Assembly (NCBI RefSeq): GCF_003665435.1
Contig: NZ_CP023408.1
Location: forward strand, 124,001 to 188,000
Direction: 5' to 3'
Source of the DNA: Streptomyces fungicidicus
GTDB taxonomy: Bacteria; Actinomycetota; Actinomycetes; Streptomycetales; Streptomycetaceae
Length of the DNA: 64,000 nucleotides
Made by a program: the position numbers and the translations under genes. Under the pieces are notes generated by a model. It saw only the letters and a program-made list of their open reading frames with translations, had not been told where the DNA came from and did no database searches. Positions 42,920 to 51,055 of the stretch are shown here, one piece after another (within the stretch, counting starts at the first letter, position 1; each line of letters begins with the position of its first letter).

Positions 42920-43759
42920 ACGACGAACCCCAGCAGCCTCCTGCGGGAGCACGCCCTCGCCTTCCGCTCCCTGCACGTCCCCGGGCGCCCGCTGATCCTG
43001 CCCAACGCCTGGGACGTCGCCAGTGCCCGTCTGGTCGAGGACGCGGGCGCCGGCGCCGTGGCGACCACCAGCGCCGGCGTCGCCTGGGCCCTGGGCGCGG
43101 CGGACGGTGAGCGGCTGGACCGCGAGCGGGCGCTGGCCGTGGTCGCGGGGATCGCCGGGGCCGTCCGGGTGCCCGTCACCGCCGACGTCGAGAGCGGTTG
43201 GGCCGATGCCCCGGCGGGAGTCGCCCGCACGGTGCGCGCGGTGCTCGCGGCGGGAGCGGTCGGGGTGAACATCGAGGACGCCCTGCACGGACCCGGCCCG
43301 GCGCCCCTGCGTCCGGTCGCCGAGCAGGCCGCCCGCATCGCCGCCGCCCGCGGGGCCGCCGACGCGGCGGGCGTGCCGCTGTTCGTCAACGCCCGGGTCG
43401 ACACCCTCCTGCGGGGCGCGGGAGGCGTGGGCGACACCCTGGAGCGTGCCTCCGCCTACCTCGCCGCGGGCGCCGACGGGATCTTCGTCCCCGGGGCCGT
43501 CGACCCGGAGACGGTGAGGGAGCTGGCAGGCGGCATCGACGCGCCGCTGAACGTGATGGCCGGTCCCGGAGCCCCGCCCGCCGGGGAACTGGCCGCCCTG
43601 GGCGTCGCCCGGGTGAGCGTCGGTGCCGGCATCGCGCAGGCCGCGCACGCCCTCGTCCGCCGCGCCGCGCGGGAGCTGCTCGGCACGGGGACGTACGGCG
43701 CACAGGACGCCGGACTGGACTACGGCACGCTCAACACACTGATGGGTGAAGGGCGCTGA
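42920..43759 (+). CDS. Isocitrate lyase/PEP mutase-family protein with ACG at the expected start
   Basis: The family adds or removes carbon units using C-C or P-C bond chemistry. Motifs run in order: PNAWDVASARLVEDAGAGA, ATTSAGVAWALG, VTADVESGW, VGVNIEDALHG, LFVNARVDTLL, GADGIFVPGAV. All the N-terminal motifs lie upstream of the first GTG in frame (43058), so that GTG cannot be the real start. The frame opens after a stop at 42905 with no ATG, GTG or TTG; a ribosome site GGAG (42909-42912) lies 7 bases before ACG 42920 (ACG ACG AAC CCC). Either ACG is used, or a T-to-C change or sequencing error altered an ATG. About 279 residues; substrate unknown. Confidence 0.7.
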   Translation, partial: TTNPSSLLREHALAFRSLHVPGRPLILPNAWDVASARLVEDAGAGAVATTSAGVAWALGAADGERLDRERALAVVAGIAGAVRVPVTADVESGWADAPAGVARTVRAVLAAGAVGVNIEDALHGPGPAPLRPVAEQAARIAAARGAADAAGVPLFVNARVDTLLRGAGGVGDTLERASAYLAAGADGIFVPGAVDPETVRELAGGIDAPLNVMAGPGAPPAGELAALGVARVSVGAGIAQAAHALVRRAARELLGTGTYGAQDAGLDYGTLNTLMGEGR

Positions 43760-43762
43760 GGG

Positions 43763-44176
43763 TCACGCGTCGCGCATCAGCTCCGCGAGACCGTGGTCCA
43801 GGTCGAGCCGGAGGTGCTCCAGCCCCGCCGGCACCAGCTCGTCGGCGGCCGCCAGGAACCGGCGCAGCTCTCCTGAGCGGACGTGCACGACGGCGGTCCC
43901 CTCCGGGGCGTGGAACTCCAGAACGGTGCGGTCGTAGCCGTAGGGGCGCACCCGTACGTCGCCGTGGCCCTCCGGTTCCTCCATGCCCGCGGCCAGCAGC
44001 TCGCGGGCGAAGGTCCAGCACACCTCGACGCCCTCCAGGGTGGCGGGCGCGGGGAAGGTCATACGGACGGCGAACGGGTCGTCGCGGTCGTAGTGCAGGG
44101 TGGCGGGAATGCTCGGCATCCGCGGCGCGGCGGCGACGAGACGGGCCTCGACGGTCTGCTCGATGACGGTGGACAA
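43763..44176 (-). CDS. ssgD: SsgD, SsgA-like sporulation/cell-division control protein
   Basis: SsgA-like proteins occur only in sporulating actinobacteria and help place division septa and wall synthesis. This 137-residue protein begins STVIEQTVEARLVAAAPRMPS and contains LHYDRDDPFAVRMTFPAPATLEGVEVCW, then FARELLAAGM, and GTAVVHVRSGELRRFL. The sequence closely resembles the S. coelicolor SsgD as I recall it. The start is a TTG at 44176 with GAGGGAG upstream; no ATG or GTG fits. It converges with the PEP-mutase-like gene by 3 bases. Confidence 0.8.
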   Translation of the reverse strand: MSTVIEQTVEARLVAAAPRMPSIPATLHYDRDDPFAVRMTFPAPATLEGVEVCWTFARELLAAGMEEPEGHGDVRVRPYGYDRTVLEFHAPEGTAVVHVRSGELRRFLAAADELVPAGLEHLRLDLDHGLAELMRDA

Positions 44177-44424
44177 CGACTTGCTCCCTCGTGACGGCTG
44201 GACGGGCTTGCGGGGGCGGATCGGGTCGGCTACTGGATGAGACGACGGAATCAGCCACTCCGTGCACACGAAGGGCGAGTGACCTCTGTCACCGCCTTCA
44301 TGCACACGAGTGACACGGCTCTCCCCGGGTGTCCGACGGGGGCACGCGTGCCGCGTTCCGGAACTCCCGTCACCCGGCACGGCCCCCTGGACGGCACCGG
44401 GGCGGTGGGCTAGCTTCACCCGCC

Positions 44425-45540
44425 ATGAGGCGCTCGGGAAGCACGCGGCCGACGGGACGGACGAGACGGACACGACGGCGGGTGACCGCGGTGGCGGTGT
44501 GCGCGGCGGCCCTCGCCGCCTGGACGGCCGTACCCGCCCAGGCGCACGGACCGGACCCGCAGGCGCCGCCGCACTGGTCGCTCAAGGACACCGGCGCCCC
44601 GGACGTCCGCTTCCGCGGGCTGGCCGCCGTCAGCCGCGACACGGCCTGGCTGGCCGGGACCCGCGGCACCGTCCTGCGCACCACCGACGGCGGCGGGAGC
44701 TGGCGGAACGTCTCCCCGCCGGGCGCGGCGGAGCTGCAGTTCCGGGACATCGAGGCGTTCGACGCCCGGCGGGCCGTGGTGCTGGCCATCGGCGAGGGCG
44801 AGGCGTCCCGGGTGTACCGCACCGACGACGGCGGAGCGACCTGGACGGAATCCTTCCGCAACACCGACGCCCGCGCCTTCTACGACTGCCTCACCTTCTT
44901 CGACGCCCGCCACGGGCTGGCGATGAGCGACCCGGTGGACGGGAGGTTCCGGATCCTGTCGACCCGGGACGGCGGCCGTTCCTGGACGGTGCTGCCGGAC
45001 ACCGGGATGCCCCCCGCGCTGGAAGGAGAGGCCGGCTTCGCGGCGAGCGGCCAGTGCCTGGTGTCCGCCGGACCGAAGGACGTCTGGCTCGCCACCGGGG
45101 GAGCGGCACGCGCACGGGTGCTGCACTCCGCCGACCGGGGCCGCACCTGGACGGTCACCGGCACCTCGGTCCCCGGCGGCGACCCGGCGCGCGAGATCTT
45201 CGCCCTCGCCTTCCGCGACCGCGTCCACGGACTCGCCGTCGGCGGCGACTTCCGGCCCGAGCAGACCTCGCCGGACGCGGCCGCCCGTACCTCCGACGGC
45301 GGCCGCACCTGGCGCCCCGCCGGGACCTCGCCGCCGGCCTACCGCTCCGGTGTCGCCTGGCTCCCGCACAGCCGTACCGCCGCCCTGGCGGTCGGGCCCA
45401 CCGGCACCAGCCTGACCACCGACGCCGGCCGCACCTGGCGGACCGTCGACACCGGCTCGTACGACACCGTCGACTGCGCCCCCGGCCACGGCTGCTGGGC
45501 GGCGGGGGAGCGGGGACGTGCCGCCCGCCTGGAGCACTGA
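44425..45540 (+). CDS. Secreted Asp-box (sialidase-like/YCF48-like) beta-propeller protein
   Basis: The 371-residue protein has an Arg-rich signal peptide (cut near AQAHGPD) and six Asp-box repeats such as RTTDGGGSWR, RTDDGGATWTE, STRDGGRSWTV, HSADRGRTWTV, RTSDGGRTWRP and TTDAGRTWRT. Such propellers include photosystem-assembly factor YCF48 and secreted proteins; no catalytic sialidase residues are visible. Its role is unknown. ATG 44425 directly precedes the signal. Confidence 0.75.
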   Translation: MRRSGSTRPTGRTRRTRRRVTAVAVCAAALAAWTAVPAQAHGPDPQAPPHWSLKDTGAPDVRFRGLAAVSRDTAWLAGTRGTVLRTTDGGGSWRNVSPPGAAELQFRDIEAFDARRAVVLAIGEGEASRVYRTDDGGATWTESFRNTDARAFYDCLTFFDARHGLAMSDPVDGRFRILSTRDGGRSWTVLPDTGMPPALEGEAGFAASGQCLVSAGPKDVWLATGGAARARVLHSADRGRTWTVTGTSVPGGDPAREIFALAFRDRVHGLAVGGDFRPEQTSPDAAARTSDGGRTWRPAGTSPPAYRSGVAWLPHSRTAALAVGPTGTSLTTDAGRTWRTVDTGSYDTVDCAPGHGCWAAGERGRAARLEH

Positions 45541-45611
45541 CGCGGGCGGTGCGCTCTGAACACCGCCGGCCTGGGTACCCGTTCTCCGTACCTGAGAGGA
45601 AGGGAGCGGAC

Positions 45612-45935
45612 ATGCCACGCGGTGCGAGCCCCAAGCGGGAGCGTCAGTACGAGCACATCAAGGAGAGCGCCGAGGACCGGGGCGAGAGCACCGGACGCGC
45701 CGAGGAGATCGCCGCGCGGACGGTGAACAAGGAACGCGCCCGGTCCGGCGAGTCGAAGACGGCGAGCCGCACCTCCACGCAGGACATGTCGTCCGGCGAG
45801 CGCGGCGGCCGGCGGTCCGGCAAGGGCCCCCAGGGACCCACCCGCGACCAGCTCTACGAGGAGGCCAGGAAGCGGAACGTGGAGGGCCGTTCGAACATGA
45901 ACAAGAGCGAGCTCAAGCGCGCGCTCGGCAAGTGA
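45612..45935 (+). CDS. Small basic protein with a SAP/Rho-N-like C-terminus
   Basis: This 107-residue protein is charged and low-complexity (SPKRERQYEHIKESAEDRGEST) and ends TRDQLYEEARKRNVEGRSNMNKSELKRALGK, which resembles the SAP/Rho-N-terminal fold that binds DNA or RNA. It is often annotated as plasmid stabilisation protein in Streptomyces, but that name has no functional support here. ATG 45612 follows AGGGAG. Confidence 0.75.
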   Translation: MPRGASPKRERQYEHIKESAEDRGESTGRAEEIAARTVNKERARSGESKTASRTSTQDMSSGERGGRRSGKGPQGPTRDQLYEEARKRNVEGRSNMNKSELKRALGK

Positions 45936-45981
45936 GCCGCCCCCGCGCGGAGCGTGCCCGCCCCGTAGGCTCAGGGGCACC

Positions 45982-46677
45982 ATGACGACCGTACGCACAC
46001 CGGCCGACTGGCCCGTGACCGAGGAAGAGGCCCGCGCCGTCCAGGACGGACTCCGCGCGCGGGTGGTGCTCGACGAACCGGGCCCGCCGCCCGGCACGGG
46101 CCGGATCACCGGCGTCGACGTGGCGTACGACGACGAGCGGGACGTCGTCGCCGCCGCGGCCGTCGTCCTGGACGCGGCGACGCTGGACGTCGTCGCCGAG
46201 GCGACGGCCGTGGGCCGGGTCTCCTTCCCGTACGTCCCCGGCCTGCTCGCCTTCCGTGAGATCCCCACGGTGCTGGCCGCCCTCGACGCCCTGCCCTGCC
46301 CGCCCGGCCTGGTGGTCTGCGACGGCTACGGCCTCGCCCACCCCCGCCGCTTCGGCCTGGCCAGCCACCTCGGCGTGCTCACCGGCCTGCCGGCCATCGG
46401 CGTCGCCAAGAACCCCTTCACCTTCACCCACGACGAACCGGACGCCCCGCGCGGGAGCACCTCCCCGCTGCTCGCCAAGGGCGGGGACGGTCGCGAGGAG
46501 GTCGGGCGCGCCCTGCGCACCCGGCACGCCGTCAAGCCGGTCTTCGTCTCGGTCGGCCACCGCGTGAGCCTGGACAACGCCTGCGCCCACACCCTCGCGC
46601 TGACCCCGGCCTACCGCCTCCCGGAGACCACCCGCAGGGCGGACGCCCTGTGCCGCCGCGCACTCGGCGCGATCTGA
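45982..46677 (+). CDS. nfi: Endonuclease V
   Basis: Endonuclease V cuts DNA one nucleotide 3' to deoxyinosine. The 231-residue protein shows GVDVAYDDERDVVAAAAVVL (metal Asp, near 40), LLAFREIPTVLAAL (Glu, near 90), VVCDGYGLAHPRRFGLASHLGVLTGLPAIGVAKNP (Asp/Lys, near 110-140) and VFVSVGHRVSLDNACAHTLAL. ATG 45982 is the first start. It lies just after the SAP-like gene and may be cotranscribed. Confidence 0.92.
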   Translation: MTTVRTPADWPVTEEEARAVQDGLRARVVLDEPGPPPGTGRITGVDVAYDDERDVVAAAAVVLDAATLDVVAEATAVGRVSFPYVPGLLAFREIPTVLAALDALPCPPGLVVCDGYGLAHPRRFGLASHLGVLTGLPAIGVAKNPFTFTHDEPDAPRGSTSPLLAKGGDGREEVGRALRTRHAVKPVFVSVGHRVSLDNACAHTLALTPAYRLPETTRRADALCRRALGAI

Positions 46678-46824
46678 GCACCGGCGCCGGGCAGCCGTAC
46701 CGACGGCCGGCGGCGCACACCCCGGCAGGCCCCCGCGCGGGACGACGGGCGGCTCCTGGCCGGCTCGCCGCGATGATCCGCACGCCGGCTCCATGGCCGG
46801 TGCGGCTCCCGCCCGGCCGGGCCG

Positions 46825-48003
46825 TCAGCGGGTCGCGGCGACGCGGAAGCGGATGCCCGCCGCCCGCAGGCGGGCGGTCAGCGCGTCGCCCATCGCCACC
46901 GCCGTCGTGACCTGCCCCGCCGTGGGCGGGAGGTCGTCCAGGGCCAGGCAGAGCGCTCCCTCGGCGAGCATCTTCGCCGTCTCGTCGTAGCCGGGGTCGC
47001 CGCCGGAGACCTCCGTGTACACCCGCCGTCCGCCGCCCTCGCCGACGAAGCGGACGGAGAACCAGCTCCTGGCGCGCTTCCCGGCGTCCGGCCCGTCGCC
47101 CGGAGCGAGCCGGCCGGAGAGCCGGCGCCGCAGCGACGGCAACTGGGCCGCGGTGACCAGCGCGCCGACCGCCGCCACCCCGCCCACCGCCACCGGAAGG
47201 CGCCGGACGGCGGCGTAGTGCCGGTAGCGGAAGTCGGGGCCGTACCGGTCGAGCGCCCTCGCCGAACTGCGCACGATCGCGGCGTCGACGGTCGGCAGGG
47301 GGAGCGCCCAGGCGCCCACCTCGGGCGCGTAGCGCGGCGCCCCCGCGGTGGCCGACGCCCGGCGGTCCAGCAGCCGGGGTTCGTGGCGCCGGCGGTCCCG
47401 GGCGGCGGCCCGCAGCTGCCGCGGCCGGGCGAACTGGTTCAGCGCGGAGGCGAAGGTCCCGCCCGAGAACGCCGCGTCGGCGCTCACGAAGCCGTCCACG
47501 GTCAGCGGCACCCCCTCCGGCAGTTGCCGCACGGTGAAGTGAACGCCCAGGTCGTGCGGCACCGAGTCGAAGCCGCACGCGTGCACCAGCCGCGCCCCGG
47601 TCTCCCGCGCGCGTGCGTCGTGACGGACGTACATCAGGTCCACGAACTCGGGTTCACCCGTGAGGTCGACATAGTCCGCCCCGGTGTCCGCGCAGGCGGC
47701 GACGAGCTCCTCGCCGTACTCCACGTAGGGGCCCACGGTCGTGGCGACCACGCGCGCCTGCTCCGCGAGGGCGCGCAGGGAGGCCGGGTCGGAGACGTCC
47801 GCCCGCAGCAGCCCCGCCTCCGCGCCGCCGGGCAGCCGCTCCCGCAGCCGCTCCAGCTTCTCCGTGTTCCGGCCCGCGACCGCCCACCGCAGCCCGGCGG
47901 GGGCGTGGGCGGCGAGGTACTCCGCGGTCAGGGTCCCGGCGAAACCCGTCGCCCCGAAGAGCACGATGTCGTACGGACGGTCCGTCCTGCTCAGCCTGCT
48001 CAT
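46825..48003 (-). CDS. Saccharopine-dehydrogenase-family (trans-acting enoyl reductase-like) protein
   Basis: The 392-residue protein has a Rossmann start (YDIVLFGATGFAGTLTAEYLAAHAP) and, further on, VATTVGPYVEYGEELVAACADTGADYVDLTGEPEF and ARLVHACGFDSVPHDLG, the pattern of mycobacterial trans-acting enoyl reductases. In Mycobacterium the relative acts with polyketide synthases; no such gene is nearby here. Function uncertain. ATG 48003. Confidence 0.8.
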   Translation of the reverse strand: MSRLSRTDRPYDIVLFGATGFAGTLTAEYLAAHAPAGLRWAVAGRNTEKLERLRERLPGGAEAGLLRADVSDPASLRALAEQARVVATTVGPYVEYGEELVAACADTGADYVDLTGEPEFVDLMYVRHDARARETGARLVHACGFDSVPHDLGVHFTVRQLPEGVPLTVDGFVSADAAFSGGTFASALNQFARPRQLRAAARDRRRHEPRLLDRRASATAGAPRYAPEVGAWALPLPTVDAAIVRSSARALDRYGPDFRYRHYAAVRRLPVAVGGVAAVGALVTAAQLPSLRRRLSGRLAPGDGPDAGKRARSWFSVRFVGEGGGRRVYTEVSGGDPGYDETAKMLAEGALCLALDDLPPTAGQVTTAVAMGDALTARLRAAGIRFRVAATR

Positions 48004-48094
48004 GGCAACCCCTCGGTCGTGCAGCCGCGCCGCTGTCGGTGGCCGAGGCTAGCGTGAGGGGTGCGGAGCCCCGCGACGAGCCCGGAGGAAGCCG

Positions 48095-48517
48095 ATGGCC
48101 GTACCGCCGAACGCCCTGAAGAAGTGGGAAAAAGTACGCGACTGCGCCCTGAAAATGCCCGGAGCCGCCGAGGAGCACCCCTGGGGCGAGACCGTAGCCA
48201 AGGTCAACAAGAAGGTGTTCGTCTTCCTCGGCGTCCACGACGGCAGCCACCCCCTGGGGGTGACCGTGAAGCTCACCGACGAGACGGCGCACGCCCACGC
48301 GCTGACCTGCCCGGGGGCCCGGCCCGCCGGGTACGGGCTGGGCAAGGCGGGCTGGGTCGCCGTGCCGCTCGAGCCCAAGGGCGCACCGGCCGCCGGGCTG
48401 CTGTGCGACTGGGTGGAGGAGAGCTACCGGGCCATCGCGCCGAAGCGGCTGGCGGCGGAGCTCGACGCCCGCCGGGCGGGCGGCCGTACCGGGGCGGAAT
48501 CAGGTGCCGCGCCGTAG
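48095..48517 (+). CDS. MmcQ/YjbR-family protein
   Basis: The 140-residue protein has the YjbR pattern: ALKMPGAAEEHPWGETVAKVNKKVFVFLG and KLTDETAHAHALT...GYGLGKAGWVAVPL. The fold is a small alpha/beta DNA-binding-like domain; the function is unknown. ATG 48095 follows CGGAGGAA. It is divergent from the saccharopine-like gene. Confidence 0.82.
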   Translation: MAVPPNALKKWEKVRDCALKMPGAAEEHPWGETVAKVNKKVFVFLGVHDGSHPLGVTVKLTDETAHAHALTCPGARPAGYGLGKAGWVAVPLEPKGAPAAGLLCDWVEESYRAIAPKRLAAELDARRAGGRTGAESGAAP

Positions 48518-48523
48518 AGTGGC

Positions 48524-48533
48524 CAAGCGCTTG
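48524..48533. promoter_or_regulatory. CAAGCGCTTG palindrome upstream of the fad operon
   Basis: A perfect 10-base palindrome lies 82 bases before the CaiB-like start, just after the YjbR stop. TetR-type regulators of fatty-acid genes use sites of this style, but the protein is not known. It is separate from the MerR-like site 43 bases downstream. Confidence 0.4.
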
Positions 48534-48575
48534 CTCGCCCGGTCTTGTGCCGGATGGAGCACCTTCCTAACATCT

Positions 48576-48603
48576 CAGGTGTTACACCAGTAGTGTCACA
48601 TCG
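48576..48603. promoter_or_regulatory. Probable MerR operator of the fad operon
   Basis: CAGGTGTTACACCAGT followed by AGTGTCACATCG ends 12 bases before the CaiB-like start. The same sequence, with 22 of 28 positions identical, lies in the same place relative to the merR start at 53986. The site contains GGTGTTACACC, a perfect dyad around the central T. Confidence 0.75.
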
Positions 48604-48615
48604 CATGGGGGCTCG

Positions 48616-49782
48616 ATGACGGAGGCGAAGACGCCGGGACACGGTCCGCTGAGCGGGGTGCGCGTGGTCGAGCTGGCCGGAATCGGGCCCGGCCCGTTCG
48701 CCGCCATGCTCCTCGCCGACCTGGGCGCCGACGTCGTCCGCGTGGACCGCCCCGGCGGCCCCGGACTCGGGATCGACCCCGCCCTCGACGTCACCAACCG
48801 CAACAAGCGCTCCGTGATCGTCGATCTGAAGGACCCCGGCGGCCCCGCCCGCGTCCTCGACCTCGCCGAACGCGCCGACGTCCTCATCGAGGGCTACCGC
48901 CCCGGCGTCGCCGAGCGCCTCGGCGTCGGCCCCGGGGACTGCCACGCGCGCAACCCGCGCCTGGTCTACGGCCGGATGACCGGCTGGGGCCAGCAGGGCC
49001 CGCTCGCCGACCGCGCCGGACACGACATCGCGTACATCGCCCTCACCGGCACCCTCGGCATGATCGGCGACCCGGACCGGCCCCCGGCCGTCCCGGCCAA
49101 CCTGCTCGGCGACTACGCGGGCGGCTCGCTCTACCTCGTCGTCGGCGTCCTCGCCGCCCTGCACCACGCGCGCGCCACCGGCGCCGGACAGGTCGTCGAC
49201 GCCGCCATCGTGGACGGCACCGCCCACCTCTCCGCGATGATCCACGGCATGCTCGCCGCAGGAGCCTGGCAGGACCGGCGCGGCGCCAACCTCCTCGACG
49301 GCGGCTGCCCCTACTACGGCACCTACGGGACAGCCGACGGACGGCACATGGCGGTCGGCGCCCTGGAGCCCCGTTTCTACGCCGAGTTCCTGCGCCTGCT
49401 CGGCCTCGAGGAACCGGCCGGGGCGCACACGGACGTCACCCGCTGGCCGGAGCTGCGCGAGCGGGTCGCCGCCCGCTTCAAGGAGCGCACCCGCGACGCC
49501 TGGGCGGCCGTCTTCGACGGCACCGACGCCTGCGTGGCGCCCGTGCTCTCCCTCGGCGAGGCCCCGCACCACCCGCATCTCGCCGCCCGCGGCACCTTCA
49601 CCGACCACGGCGGCATCACCCAGCCCGCACCGGCCCCGCGGTTCTCCGCGACTCCGGCCGGCATCCGGACCGGGCCCGCCCTGCCGGGCGCCGACACCGA
49701 GGCGGTGACCCGCGACTGGGACCTGCCCCGGCCGGCGGCCCCGGCCCCCTCGCACTCCGCCGAACCCTCCCACCCTCAGTGA
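48616..49782 (+). CDS. CaiB/BaiF-family CoA-transferase (alpha-methylacyl-CoA racemase-like)
   Basis: This 388-residue protein has the family start VRVVELAGIGPGPFAAMLLADLGADVVRVDRPGG, then NKRSVIVDLKDPGG, ADVLIEGYRPGVAERLG and AGHDIAYIALTG. GQVVDAAIVDGTAHLSAM fits the racemase branch, which makes branched acyl-CoA chains accessible to beta-oxidation. It is the first gene of an operon with fadA and fadB and is probably controlled by the MerR-like regulator. The C-terminus is a Pro/Ser-rich tail. Confidence 0.88.
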   Translation: MTEAKTPGHGPLSGVRVVELAGIGPGPFAAMLLADLGADVVRVDRPGGPGLGIDPALDVTNRNKRSVIVDLKDPGGPARVLDLAERADVLIEGYRPGVAERLGVGPGDCHARNPRLVYGRMTGWGQQGPLADRAGHDIAYIALTGTLGMIGDPDRPPAVPANLLGDYAGGSLYLVVGVLAALHHARATGAGQVVDAAIVDGTAHLSAMIHGMLAAGAWQDRRGANLLDGGCPYYGTYGTADGRHMAVGALEPRFYAEFLRLLGLEEPAGAHTDVTRWPELRERVAARFKERTRDAWAAVFDGTDACVAPVLSLGEAPHHPHLAARGTFTDHGGITQPAPAPRFSATPAGIRTGPALPGADTEAVTRDWDLPRPAAPAPSHSAEPSHPQ

Positions 49783-49793
49783 AAGGCCTCCCC

Positions 49794-51008
49794 GTGAGCA
49801 CCGAAGCGTACGTGTACGACGCGATCCGCACCCCGCGCGGGCGCGGCAAGGCCGACGGCGCCCTGCACGGCACCAAGCCCATCGACCTGGTGGTCGGCCT
49901 CATCCACGAGATCCGCGACCGCTTCCCGGACCTCGACCCGGCGGCCGTCGACGACATCGTGCTCGGCGTCGTCGGCCCCGTCGGCGACCAGGGCTCCGAC
50001 ATCGCCCGGATCGCCGCCGTCGCCGCCGGACTCCCCGACACCGTGGCCGGCGTCCAGGAGAACCGCTTCTGCGCCTCCGGCCTCGAGGCCGTCAACATGG
50101 CCGCCGCCAAGGTGCGTTCCGGCTGGGAGGACCTGGTCCTCGCCGGCGGCGTCGAGTCGATGTCCCGGGTGCCCATGGCCTCCGACGGCGGCGCCTGGTT
50201 CAACGACCCGATGACCAACCTCGCCGTCAACTTCGTCCCGCAGGGCATCGGCGCGGACCTGATCGCCACCATCGAGGGCTTCTCCCGGCGCGACGTCGAC
50301 GAGTACGCCGCCCTCTCGCAGGAGCGCGCGGCCACCGCCTGGAAGGAGAACCGCTTCGAGCGGTCCGTCGTCCCGGTGAGGGACCGCGCCGGTCTCACCG
50401 TCCTCGACCACGACGAGCACCTGCGCCCCGGCACCACCGCCGACTCGCTGGCCAGGCTGAAGCCCTCCTTCGCCGACATCGGCGAACTGGGCGGCTTCGA
50501 CGCGGTGGCGCTGCAGAAGTACCACTGGGTCGAGCGGATCGAGCACGTCCACCACGCCGGCAACTCCTCCGGCATCGTCGACGGCGCCGCCCTCGTCGCC
50601 ATCGGCTCCAAGGAGGTCGGCGAGCGCTACGGACTCACCCCGCGCGCCCGGATCGTCTCCGCCGCCGTCTCCGGCTCCGAGCCCACCATCATGCTCACCG
50701 GCCCCGCCCCGGCCACCCGCAAGGCGCTCGCCAAGGCCGGCCTGACCATCGACGACATCGACCTCGTCGAGATCAACGAGGCCTTCGCCGCGGTCGTGCT
50801 GCGGTTCGTGAAGGACATGGGCCTGTCCCTGGACAAGGTCAACGTCAACGGCGGCGCCATCGCCCTCGGCCACCCGCTCGGCGCCACCGGCGCCATGATC
50901 CTCGGCACCCTCGTCGACGAACTCGAACGCCAGGACAAGCGCTACGGCCTCGCCACGCTGTGCGTGGGCGGCGGCATGGGCATCGCCACCGTCGTCGAAC
51001 GCCTCTGA
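49794..51008 (+). CDS. fadA: FadA, acetyl-CoA C-acyltransferase (thiolase)
   Basis: This thiolase cleaves 3-ketoacyl-CoA in the last step of beta-oxidation. The 404-residue protein has the nucleophilic Cys in ENRFCASGLEAVNMAAAKV (near 91), the His motif EINEAFAAV and GGAIALGHPLGATGAM, and the second Cys in LCVGGGMGIA. GTG 49794 has GAAAGG 7 bases upstream; GTG 49779, overlapping the previous stop, is an alternative. Because the pca operon lacks pcaF, this or another thiolase may serve 3-oxoadipyl-CoA. Confidence 0.9.
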   Translation: MSTEAYVYDAIRTPRGRGKADGALHGTKPIDLVVGLIHEIRDRFPDLDPAAVDDIVLGVVGPVGDQGSDIARIAAVAAGLPDTVAGVQENRFCASGLEAVNMAAAKVRSGWEDLVLAGGVESMSRVPMASDGGAWFNDPMTNLAVNFVPQGIGADLIATIEGFSRRDVDEYAALSQERAATAWKENRFERSVVPVRDRAGLTVLDHDEHLRPGTTADSLARLKPSFADIGELGGFDAVALQKYHWVERIEHVHHAGNSSGIVDGAALVAIGSKEVGERYGLTPRARIVSAAVSGSEPTIMLTGPAPATRKALAKAGLTIDDIDLVEINEAFAAVVLRFVKDMGLSLDKVNVNGGAIALGHPLGATGAMILGTLVDELERQDKRYGLATLCVGGGMGIATVVERL

Positions 51009-51055
51009 TCCCCAGCGACCGCACCCGACTTCCACGAAGACCCGGAGACTCCCTC

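Noticed and set aside
42907..43110. 67-codon ORF starting at ATG 42907
   Set aside because: It is out of frame with the conserved PEP-mutase motifs and has no family similarity.
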